Assembly (NCBI GenBank): GCA_017607445.1
Contig: JAEVHH010000002.1
Span: 5,796,001-5,860,000, forward strand
Length of the DNA stretch: 64,000 nt
Origin: Histoplasma ohiense
Lineage: Eukaryota; Ascomycota; Eurotiomycetes; Onygenales; Ajellomycetaceae
Direction of reading: 5' to 3'
Shown here: one piece after another, positions 12,055 to 21,817 of the stretch
Numbering within the stretch: position 1 is the first letter of the stretch
How the letters are laid out: each line of letters opens with the position of its first letter
Position numbers and translations under genes: made by a program
Notes under the pieces: model-generated
The model's input: only the letters and a program-made list of their open reading frames with translations
Databases searched by the model: none
Told to the model about the DNA's origin: nothing

Positions 12055-13737
12055 GGCGGAGACACCCCGCGAACGGAGTGTACTGTTGTACAGTACACTA
12101 CTGGATAGACAAGAAGATGGCCAACAGACAAGGAGCCAAATCTTTGCCAATCTTTGCCAACCGCTGCAACTGCAATTCTGGGTGGGACTGGCGGGACTTG
12201 GATCTTGCTTGGCCTTTGCTTGGCTTGGGTCGAGCTGCCGTCTTGGTATTTATGTGTCGCGGGGCGATCCACGAGGGAAGCGATCCTGCACAGACTGACG
12301 GTCAGTGTGTCTGCCGGTGACAGTCAGGGGGGGGGTTGCAGCATCCAAGCCACGTTGTGGGCGAGAATGGCTCCATCGAGTCCATCCAGTTCTGCGTGCT
12401 CCATCCAACAACACACGGCCCACGAGGGCATTCCTCCTGGAGATGGAGATGGGGATGGGAAGAAGCCACCGCCGCCGCTGTCCGCCGCTGTCCGCCGCTG
12501 TCCACAACCAACCACCGCCAACCACCGCGGGCACGTTCTCCCTTCGCGGGCGCTGAGTGGAGCAAGGCAGGAGACGGGCCATCCTTGGGTCGGGGTTGGG
12601 ATTGGGGGAAGAGAGAGAGAGAGAGAGAGAACACTCACTGGAGGGAAAGGGAGGGAAAGGGGGAATCGCTTGAGAAACAAGCAATGCCAATACTGCTAGC
12701 CCGTGCGCAGTCCCGTTTCTCGTCTCCCTCGTTTACTTCTTCTACTTCCTCTTCTTCCTCTTCCGAACTCTCCCTTATTGTTGCAGCAAGTGGTGTGGGG
12801 GGGTAAAGGGTAGAGGGTAGAGGGTACCGCTGCAGAGGGGAGAGTGAGTGAGAAGAAGAACGTGTGTATCCCTGGGAGAGACGAGGAAGAGAAGCGAGAG
12901 AGAGGGAAAAGCCAAAGGGTTGGGAAGGTTTGTTCTCTTCCACGGCGCGCCAACCTCGATTCCCCCACCGTCCACTGTCCACTGTCCACTGTCCACTCAC
13001 ACTGCACTCACACTGCACTCACACTCCGCGGGGTCCTCTCAATTGCCCCATTATCGCTGTCTCTGCTAGTAGTCTCCCGCGGTATTCACCGTATTCACCG
13101 TATTCACCGTATTCACTGTATTCACTGTATTCACTGTATTCACTGTATTCACTGTATTCACTGTATTCACTGTATTCACCGTGTCCCGCTGTCGTCGTTT
13201 GGCCGAAATGGTTCCGGTTCCAGTTGGAGCTTCCGCTTCCAGAAAGGGCATGGCCGGCGCTGGCCAATCACCGGCCAATCACCGGCCGCGATGCCACCAC
13301 GTTGTGTCACCCGCCGCCGCCAGTGGTCCTGTCGGAGGGTGCGGGGGCCTGGCGCCTTGCCTTCTTGGGAATGGTGCTGGTGCTGAGTCCCACCCTTGGC
13401 AGTTGCCGAGACAAGACCCCCAATTCCCGGGCTGCAGATCAGATCCCCCAATCGGAACAAGCCCTGTTGTCGGGAACCCAAGCCTGCAGACTCCACGGAG
13501 ATATGTAGTCTGTAGTCTTGGAGGAGATGCTGAGCTGATGGAAGCTCCAAGGCGCATTTGGGGATCCGCGGTTCTGGGTGTTTGTATTTGGATCTATTTG
13601 GATTTGTAGTGGCAGATGATGATGGTGGTGGGGTGATTGTAGATGATGATGATGGATAATAATATAGATAATGGATACTGATGGCTCCAGACACGGCAAT
13701 CCCTCACGCGATCGGAGATCCCCTTTCCCGCCTTCCT
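12055..13737. other. long repeat-rich upstream region of the phosphate transporter
   Basis: No gene is supported. The region has (GA)n near 12609-12629, a CCACTGT direct repeat near 12970-13000, a CACTGCACTCA repeat near 13000-13025, and an 11-copy 9-bp repeat (13082-13180). The many open frames on both strands follow from repeats without stop codons. Regulatory sites for the transporter probably lie in the proximal part. Confidence 0.55.
13082..13180. repeat. 11-copy 9-bp tandem repeat GTATTCAC(C/T)
   Basis: Eleven head-to-tail copies of a 9-base unit. The first three and the last end in CC and the seven between end in CT. Because nine is a multiple of three, the array is open in several frames and creates spurious peptides on both strands. 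Confidence 0.92.
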
Positions 13738-13821
13738 TACCGGAAGAACGTAGGGTCAATTTACGGTGATTCCACGGTGGTTCCACCGTTCCACGCCGGT
13801 CACGTGTCGCCGATCGTAACA
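13738..13821 (+). repeat. left inverted terminus of the composite element
   Basis: Begins TACCGGAAGAACGTAG. Unlike the interior it is rich in CpG (about a dozen in 84 bases) and has repeated TTCCAC motifs. CpG almost disappears right after it. Confidence 0.65.
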
Positions 13822-14560
13822 CATGTTCCACCATTGATTTCAGTGACACATTGCTGAAAATTAAATGTCAAGATGGTGTTGAACCGGCACAGAACTTCTT
13901 GACACCATTGAGGCACAACTCAGTCACCATGTAATCAGATGCCATCATCAAGATACTATTGGGATACTGTGAATCATGATATACTGTTCTGTCGGTGAAT
14001 CAATGTATACTATTCAGCTAACTACTCTGTACAAATCAAACTATTCATCAACTAATGTAGCTTACTATCTAAAGAAACAAGACATCCCAAGTGCAATGTA
14101 AATATCTTGTTGTCCATGATTCATACACCAAACAACTGCTATTTTCATCACTATTCAGTATCAGAATGTCATGCAATGCTGTCTTTTGAACTGCTGGAAG
14201 CTCAACAATAGTGTAACTGTCAGAATTCTCTTGTAAAATCAGCAGATTCAGCAGACAATTCTGTTTGATATGATGTAGAGAAGTAAGTGTAAAGAAAATC
14301 TGCTTGATCCTCTTCATTTCATGGACAAAGATGATTGTAATTCAGCCAAGATCAGCTCTCTGATATTGAAGAATATTTCTCTTCATGAGAGAGATTCAGT
14401 GAACACACTTTCTGATTTATATATTAACAAGTCAATAACTGATTGATTGATTAGTTGAAGAGACATACTGAACTGAGAATGTCAACTTATTATAGAAAAG
14501 AATCAGATAATGATCTAGTTTCAAAACTGAGAGCTTATTTCAATTGATGTTATAGAATTC
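13822..14560. other. AT-rich interior sequence left of the transposase-like gene
   Basis: Low-CpG sequence between the left terminus and the probable end of the minus-strand transposase-like frame. An 82-codon minus frame at 14069-14317 has no features I recognise. It may be 3' untranslated or decayed coding DNA. Confidence 0.4.
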
Positions 14561-15595
14561 TCACAGCTTATTGAGAAATGGATGAAGCAATTCAAGCTTG
14601 AAGAGATTTGTAAATTGTATGCCAACTTTCTCTGACATCTTGCTTGATGATAGATAATCAAAAATCTTTGAAGCAATATGATCTTTTGTTGATATCAACT
14701 TGACAGAGTAGTTCAGCAAATCATCATTCTCATCTTCAGTTTCTTCATTCATTCTCAGCAAATTATTGAAAAGTGCTGAGCAATGTGTATGCAAATTCTG
14801 AATCTTCTGTGTCAGATGCACATCAGAGCTGTCAAAGAAATCTCTCAATACTAATTGCAAGATTTGCTGAAAACTCTTCTGCAAGAGCAGTGTCTTTTTC
14901 ATATTCTGATGATTTATTTACTGCACTAGATTCTTGTAGTCTCAATGCTTGTCCTCTTCTGTCAGAACATTGTAATTGTTAGATACAGTGTATTCTTTAA
15001 TCAGCTCAATATAGTGCAAGCCAATATGCATATTCAGCTGACTCTTCATATATTATATAAGCTTTGCTTTTTTTGTATAATCACTGCTGCCAGTACACAT
15101 AGCAACTGTGCCCACTGTTGAAGCAGAGAATGGCTGATGACTAACAACTGAATCAGCTTGAAATGGTTCAAATGTCATCACTGCTCTTGCCATGACTTCA
15201 ATAAGAAATTGTAGCTGTTGATGAGCTGCAAGTATGATTTGATGAGCCACTTCAGAATCATTTTCTCTCAGAGATTGAAACATCAATAGATTATTACTTC
15301 TTGCAATAGCTGCATATATCTGAATAATAAAATCAATAGATGATTGATTTGATGCTGAAAATGCCACAGAAATGATCTGCTTGATTGCTGAACTGAGTCA
15401 TTCCTCTCTGAGCTCACACTGCAAGATAAGAGATATAATGATTGAAGCTCAAGCATGTTCTTGAAGCTGATACTTCTTGAGATGAGTGATTAGTGACTGC
15501 AGATGATTTCAATCATGAGAAAAAGGAAATATCTGCAACATTTGAAAGTATTCTAACTGATCATGCAGTGACAAGATAGTACTGACCAGCAATGA
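14561..15595 (-). pseudogene. transposase-like gene, 3' part (split by the retrotransposon)
   Basis: This continues the frame that is cut at 21813 on the other side of the retrotransposon. Read on the minus strand from 15595 it runs mostly open with a few TGA codons and two TAA. Blocks such as MHIGLHY and the stretch around NNYNVLTEEDKH resemble, from memory, the C-terminal half of an unnamed fungal repeat-associated protein common in Pezizomycotina, but I cannot place it in a named transposase family. The last long open piece ends at 14561, and the true stop is uncertain. The gene is dead because of stops and the insertion. Confidence 0.5.
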
Positions 15596-15600
15596 GTGTG
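15596..15600. repeat. left target-site duplication GTGTG
   Basis: Five bases directly outside the left LTR, identical to 21813-21817 outside the right LTR. Confidence 0.85.
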
Positions 15601-16197
15601 TGTAATGAGCATACTTCAATTAACGATTTGGTACTATCCTAATTACAGATTACAAATTGATTAAGAAAAGAAAGAGAAAAGAAATCAGAAGAAAAGATTG
15701 TATGAAGAAGGTTCTTATAGAGAAAAGTTCAGAGTGGAAGAATATCAGAAGCCACTCCACAGTGAAGTGTGAAGCAGAAGAATATTAAGAGATACATATA
15801 AGAATCATTAGAAGCTACACAAATGTGGAATGTGAGGCAGAGGAATCATTGAGAGCTACATGAAAGAATTGTTAGAGACTACATAAGTGCAGAACACAGA
15901 GCAGAAGAATGTAAGAAGCTACACAGAAGAATTGTTAGAGACTATACAAATGCAGAACACAGAGTGGAAGAATGTAAGAAGCTACATAAAAGAATTGTTA
16001 GAGACTATATGAGTGCAGAGCACAGAGTGAAAGAATGTTAAGAGCTATATAAAAGAATCATTAGAAACTACACAAGTGCAGAGCACAGAGTGAAAGAACA
16101 TTGAGAATTACATGAGATCACAACAGTCAGAAACAAGCAGATGCAGAAGAGAAGTTGATTGTGTAAGTTAATTACTAACAGATGCTAATCTGTCACA
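15601..16197 (-). repeat. left LTR (3' LTR of the element)
   Basis: 597 bp, bounded by TG and CA. On the plus strand it starts TGTAATGAGC and ends CTGTCACA. It aligns along its whole length with 21211-21812, with many A/G and C/T differences. Internally it contains an imperfect repeated block (GAATTGTTAGAGACTA type) of roughly 60-70 bp in about five copies. Confidence 0.9.
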
Positions 16198-19100
16198 TTA
16201 TTCTCTTCTACTGAGATGAGTGAGAACTTGTAGATGTTGAGAGTGGTGGTGTCCTCTAAGATGAACATGGGTTCCCAGGTTGGATGATTGTATTCTATCC
16301 ATTTGACAAGGTATTCACAGCAGTGATGGTTGGTTCTATCATCAAGGATTGCTTTGATTTTCCATTTGAGTTTGTTGTCTTCTTCTATGATGATGAGTGG
16401 CTGTCAATTGAAGGTTCTCTGTGAGGGAAATGAATCCTCGGCTGTGGGTTGGAGCAGGTTTGTATGAAAGATGTTGTGGATGTCAGATGGAATGTCAAGT
16501 TGATAATTGTGTATGTCTAGCACTTTCTTCACTGTATATTTGATGTGATGATAATCTAGTATATGTGAGGGGTGATCTGTTCTTATGTTCTTGAGATTCA
16601 GTCAGACTTTGTCTTCTACATGATATTGAGTTGCAGGACTTCTTCTGATGTTTGCTTGATTCTCATAATCTTGCTGAGTGCTGATCATTGAAGCTTCTGC
16701 TCATTCATAAACTTTCTTCAACTTGCTCATGATGTTCTCTGTCATCTGTATGAGGCTGTGGATGTGTGTGGTTTCTCAGAGAGTCTCAGAGAAGTTCAGA
16801 ACCTCTAAGTTGTATCTGTGTAGAAAAAAGAATGAACTTACATCTGTTGTAGTGAAATCTCAACTGTTAATTGCAATCTCAGTGTGTAGCAGCAGATCAC
16901 TTCAGTTGTCTTGTGCATAATTGCAGAACTTACAGAGAATGTTCTTTATTATTTGTATTATTCTCTCAGTAGCTCCATCAGTCTCTGAGTGATATGCTGT
17001 TGATAACTTTCATTCAATTCTTAGTAATTGACATACACAGACTCAGAGTGCACTGATGAATTGACTGCCTCTATCTGACACAATGAATGAAGACAGGCTG
17101 TGTATACAATAGAACAGACTTCTGATAAAGGCATCTGCAACTACTTCAGCATTCATCTTGTCACAGAGCTGTAGTATTACACTCTTGCTGAGTTGATCAA
17201 CAATGACTAGAATGTTTGTAGAACCTCCACTCTCAGGCAAGAAAACTGCAAAATTGATAGCTATATCACACCAAGTTCAGTCAGAGACAGATAGAGGCTT
17301 CAGTATCTCTTTTCAGTGTTCACATCATGCTGTCACTGAGCTGCAGTGATCACAGTTGCATACAAATCAGTGTATGTCTTTCAACATATCTGATCAGTAG
17401 AATTCTTGAGTGATGATGTTGTACATAATTTCATGTTCTGAGTGCTCAGTCATTGATGAGTCATGAATTTCTTGCATGATTCATATTTGTAGAGATTCTG
17501 AATTGAGGACTCATTGTCTATCTCAAAAGTGTAAGCAGTTGTCATCATTGATTGAATATGCTGAGATATCTGTTCTTGAATATATGCCTGTGGGGAATTG
17601 AGGTGCTTTACTTTATATAACTTCAGCAGCTTGCTGTCAGAATTCATCTGCTTCTGCTGCTAGTCTTCATTGTTCTTCAAGTGAGAGTTCTTGAGCTCAG
17701 AACTGATTGATATGTACACAGAGTTCATCTGATTGTATAGAACTTTCTATAATTGCAGAGTTGATTAATCAATGCTCTCAGTGTTTTCATCTGTCATCTA
17801 AGTCATCAGATGGCATATCTTGTTCTTGATGAAACAGAGCATTCACAAGAATGTTCTCTACTTCAGATTGATAACAAATTGTGAACAAAAAATGGCTAAG
17901 AAATAATGATCAATGCATATGTCTTTCAGTGAGCTTACAAGTGATTGTGAAGTATTCTAAGTTTTTATGATCAGTAACAATCTCAAACTTCTTGACACTC
18001 ATAAGTTCAGACTCTCATTTCTTAAGACATTGTATGATCACTAGAAGCTTCTTGTTGTAGATCTCATAGTTGCATTCAGTGGGTGATATCTTTTTTGAGA
18101 TGAAGACACAAGATCATAGAACATCTTTGTTATCATATTGTATTAGTGCCTCATCTACTACATAATCTGAGATGTCTGTTTCAAGAATTGTATGCTTATC
18201 TGAGTTGAATGATTGCAGCATCAGAGTGTTTATGAATATACACTTCAGTTTTTTGAATGCTGCATCTGCTTTGTCAGTCCATTGAAATACAGTGTCTTTC
18301 CAGATCAGATCTGTCAGTGATTGTACAATATTGAAGAAGTCTTTGATGAATCTTTGGTAGAAGTTGACAAATTCTAGAAAGCTTCTAGTCTCTTTTACTG
18401 AGACTGATGTCTCCCAGTTGAGAATTGCTTCCATCTTCTTAGAATTCATGTGTACATCTTTTTCAGCTTTGATGATGAATTCTAGATAGATCATAGACTT
18501 GATCTCAAAGTCACATTTGTCAATGTCCACTTGCAGTTCAGCTTTTTGTAGACAGTCAAGCACTTGTCATATGTGCTTACAGTGCTCAGTGAGTGATCCA
18601 TCAGTGAAGATCAAGATATCATTCATGTACACTGAGGCAATCTCATTGAGCAGATCTCATAGAGCTCAGTTAATGTATTTCTGAAATGTACTTGAAGTGT
18701 TCACTAGTTCAAAGAGGGTCACTGTTCATTCATATAATCTGTAATGCATACAAAAGACAGTTAGCCATTCATCACCTTCATTAATTCTTATCTTGTAGAA
18801 GGCTGCAGAGATGTCAAGTTTTGTAAATCATTTTGCTTTTTCTATTCATTTGAGCATTTCATTGATGAGTGAAAGAGAGTATCAGTTCTTCTGTGTAATC
18901 TTGTTGAGTTCTCAATAGTCAACACAGAATTATAAGCCTTTTTCTGGTTTCTTCACAAACAGTACAGATGCTGCAGTGGGTGAGTTGTTAATATGAATGA
19001 AGTCTTTGTCTAGTAATTCATTGAGTGTTTTTTGTAGAATGAGAAGCTCATCATATGATATGCTGTAGAGGGAATCTCAAAGCAGTTGTGGGTTCTTACT

Positions 19101-19703
19101 ATCTTTCTTGATGAGCTCAATCATATGATCTATACCAGGTTCTCAGTGAGAGGGAAGCTTTTCAGCTTCTTTCTCATTGAACACATCTGCAAAATCTTTG
19201 TACAATTCAGATAATTTCTTGTGCAGTTTCTTGAGATCTTTGAGTTCTAACTTTTCTAACACTTTCTTGATATCCATCATGCTAGCAGTGAACACTTGGA
19301 TGTTCTTCTTCTCATGTGCTTGATGAGTTAGTAGTTTGTATGCTTCCACTGATATCTGAGTGAGATCAGCAGTTCTATCAACATTCTTCTTATAAATACA
19401 GTCATCTTCTGGGAAAATAAGGCAGTGATTGCATGTGTCCAACAAGGTTCCAAATTCTGTGAGTCATGATAGACCAAGCATTAGATCATACTCAAGATCT
19501 TGTATTTTGTATGTATATACATTCTTTTTCTCATATTCTTCTACATCAACATTAAATCTTACCATGTTGTAGGAGGTGGATCCTCTGAGATCATCAAATC
19601 CACTGAGCTTACACAGTTTGAGAAAGGAGATACACTGGAGCTTATGCTTCTCAATCAGCTGAGTGTCTATAAGAGTGTAGTGAAGGAAATCACTGTCTAT
19701 CAT
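16185..19703 (-). pseudogene. pol of the Ty3/gypsy element (PR-RT-RH-IN-chromodomain), broken by stops
   Basis: Read from 19703 leftward. The protease starts MIDSD where Asp-Ser/Thr-Gly is expected, and later has DLMLGLS before a TGA. The RT contains KLDISAAFYKIRI, and YMNDILIF where the Tyr-x-Asp-Asp box belongs. RNase H shows TDHKNLEYF. The integrase zinc region has CNCDHC (an H-H-C-C type site is expected) and the core has VSDRGSQF and STAYHSETDGATER. The end has a chromodomain-like stretch (EYLVKWIEYNHPTWEP), and the frame closes 12 bases inside the LTR. Stops are nearly all TGA and fall where the family has Arg or Trp. The altered RT and protease active sites make it inactive regardless of the stops. 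Confidence 0.88.
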
Positions 19704-19816
19704 TGCTTATATGTTGACTAAACTATTTACAATAGCAGAGACTATGATTGTGTCTGCTTGCATCTTCTACTCAAATCTTCAGCTAGTTTTTTGCTTCTTG
19801 AGCTCTCATTTGTATT

Positions 19817-20830
19817 TTAGAGTGAGAGCTCATCTTTTCTCTGTTCTTGTCTATCCACAGATGACACAGTGTTCATGTGTGTGGGGGGTTTACTCAGAGT
19901 GATCACATTCAGACATTGATTCATGAAGTGCTCTGACTTGTCACAGTGTATGCAGACTTCTCTGGCAATTTGATCAGCAGTGTTCTTCTCTGAGACATTG
20001 AGAACTCTCAGATGACTTGCATTTATGTATAGAACTCAGTTCATTGATTCTGATTCAGAGGTGAGAGATGCTGCAGAGCAGTTCAGAGTGTATATATTTG
20101 TTCAGTGAAATCCTCTGCAATTTTGAAGTGTGTGAAACTGAGACAGATTGTTGTTCAACAGATGAAGATTAGCACAGAATTCACTGTATGTTGAGAGCTT
20201 CAGACATTCTATACTTCAGTTATGCAACTGAAAGTTCAAATTCTTGAACAGCATGTTGATCTTGACAATGTTGTCTCAGTCTTGCCCATCTGCTTCTAGA
20301 AGCTTGTGATTGAATTCAGAAAGATAAATTACCAACACAACATTCATCTGATGAGTCTGATTTAGCCAGTTCAATGCCTTGACTTGAAGTGTAGAATTGA
20401 GAAAGAGAGAGTTGAGTTGTTGAAAGACTAGCTCTGATGTATGCTGGTGATTCTGACAATGACTTATTCAGAATTGAAATTTTGCTAACACATCACTATT
20501 CAATCTGCTATGGATATACCATGTCTGATTGGATAGTGAGCCTATTGCTCATCCATTGATGTTCAATTTGGTATTCACTTTTGACTTTCATATGAGGTAG
20601 AGTGCTAGGTCTCTCTCATATTTGTTGAGGATTGAAAGCTTCTCTCTTGGAGGCTTTTCATGAGGTGTGGGTGTAGGAGGAATGGTGAACACAGAAGTGC
20701 TCATCTCAGCAAGTTGTCATTGCAATTCAGTCATCTGTAGCATCTGCTGCTGAAGAATGCTTCATAGGTCTAAGTTATCATCCACCATGTTCAGATGCAG
20801 TGGGTGTTTATAGAATTGCTTGTAGTTCAT
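19817..20830 (-). pseudogene. gag of the Ty3/gypsy element with CCHC zinc knuckle, broken by stops
   Basis: Opens MNYKQFYKHPLHL at 20830 and closes with TAA at 19817, about 338 codons, with nine in-frame TGA and no shifts that I could see. Near the end it has CIHCDKSEHFMNQC, an exact C-x2-C-x4-H-x4-C nucleic-acid-binding knuckle, all four ligands intact. Pol lies downstream, and the two are separated by about 110 bases with stops. Confidence 0.8.
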
Positions 20831-21210
20831 TTTGATATCTAAGAATATATAATAATAAAAAAGAAAAAGGAATACTCAGTCCTCTCACAGACACTATTCA
20901 CAGTGTTGCAGTGCTAAGCTTGATCAAGCTTCTTCATGAACACTATTCACAGCATTACAGTTTATAGACACTCGGGCCTTGTAGAACATGATTGATTGTG
21001 TTTCAGATGCTTAGACACAACAGTCTATATAACTAATAATAGAGACACTCAGACTCATGAGAGATCTCTTGTAACAACTAGACACTCAGGCCTGTAAACA
21101 ACACACTCAGGCATAAGAACTGATAACAAGGCACTCGGGCCTTAAATGACACACTCAGATGTAAGAACTAATAACAAGACACTCGGGTCTAAAACACAGA
21201 AGAATCAATT
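20831..21210 (-). repeat. leader of the retrotransposon with a repeated ACACTC(A/G)GG motif
   Basis: Between gag and the 5' LTR there are about seven spaced copies of a short motif, consensus ACACTC(A/G)GGCCT on the plus strand (near 20969, 21046, 21083, 21104, 21132, 21152 and 21178). Several copies keep CpG, GG and CC, which are rare elsewhere in the element. A primer-binding site with TGG next to the LTR is not evident. Confidence 0.6.
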
Positions 21211-21812
21211 TGTAATGTAACAGACATACTTTGATTAATGATTTGATACTATTCTAATTACAGATTATGAATTGATTAAGGAAAGAAAGAGAAAAGAAAT
21301 CAGAAGAAAAGATTGTACAAAGAGGATTCTTATAGAGGAAAGTTCAGAGTGGAAGAATATCAGAAGCCACTCCACAGTGGAGTGCAGAGCAGAAGAACAT
21401 TAAGGAGTATGTGTAAGAATTGTTAGAAGCTACATGAGTGTGGAATGTGGAGCAGAGGAATCATTGAGAGCTATACAGAAGAATTGTTAGAGACTACACA
21501 AGCACAGAACACAGAGTGGAAGAACATAAAAAGCTATGCAGAAGAATTGTTAGAGACTATGTGAGTGTGGAACACAGAGTGGGAGAACATAAGAAGCTAT
21601 GTGGAAGAATTGTTAGAGACTACACAAGCGCGGAGCATGGAGTGGAAGAATGTTAAGAGCTACACAGAAGAATTGTTAGAAACTATATGAGCACAGAGCA
21701 TGGAGTGGAAGAACATCAAGGGTTACACAAGGTCACAACAGCCAGAAATGAGTGGGTGCAGAAGAGGAGTTGATTGTGTAAGTTAATTACTAACAGATGC
21801 TAACCCGTCACA
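21211..21812 (-). repeat. right LTR (5' LTR of the element)
   Basis: 602 bp, starting TGTAATGTAAC and ending CCGTCACA on the plus strand. It retains a little more CpG than the left copy (for example AAGCGCGGAG near 21628), and the two copies differ mainly by transitions. Confidence 0.9.
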
Positions 21813-21817
21813 GTGTG
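21813..21817. repeat. right target-site duplication GTGTG
   Basis: Matches 15596-15600. Keeping one copy restores a continuous reading frame of the interrupted gene on the minus strand. Confidence 0.85.

Larger units (their letters stand above)
15601..21812 (-). mobile_element. Ty3/gypsy chromovirus-type LTR retrotransposon, hypermutated
   Basis: A nearly full-length element of 6,212 bp on the minus strand, with LTRs of 597 and 602 bp, 5-bp target duplications, a gag frame with a CCHC knuckle, and a pol frame in the order protease, reverse transcriptase, RNase H, integrase, chromodomain. That order and the chromodomain define the chromovirus branch of Ty3/gypsy. Frames are almost free of shifts, so decay is mainly by point substitution. 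Gag and pol together carry about 45 TGA and two TAA stops by my count, so no protein can be made. The two LTRs differ mostly by transitions. Confidence 0.9.

Noticed and set aside
13082..13180. CRISPR-like array
   Set aside because: Units are head-to-tail with no spacers, and the genome is fungal.
13019..13278. Minus-strand frames with EYS or NTV repeats
   Set aside because: They come only from the 9-bp tandem array, which is open in several frames.
16185..20830. TGA read as tryptophan (recoded element)
   Set aside because: TGA also sits at arginine positions, intact TGG codons remain, and active-site residues are altered. Mutation explains all of this; recoding does not.
21180..21210. tRNA primer-binding site beside the 5' LTR
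   Set aside because: The sequence just inside the LTR (AATTGATTC on the element strand) does not begin with the TGG expected for a tRNA 3' end; mutation or self-priming could explain this, so no site is called.
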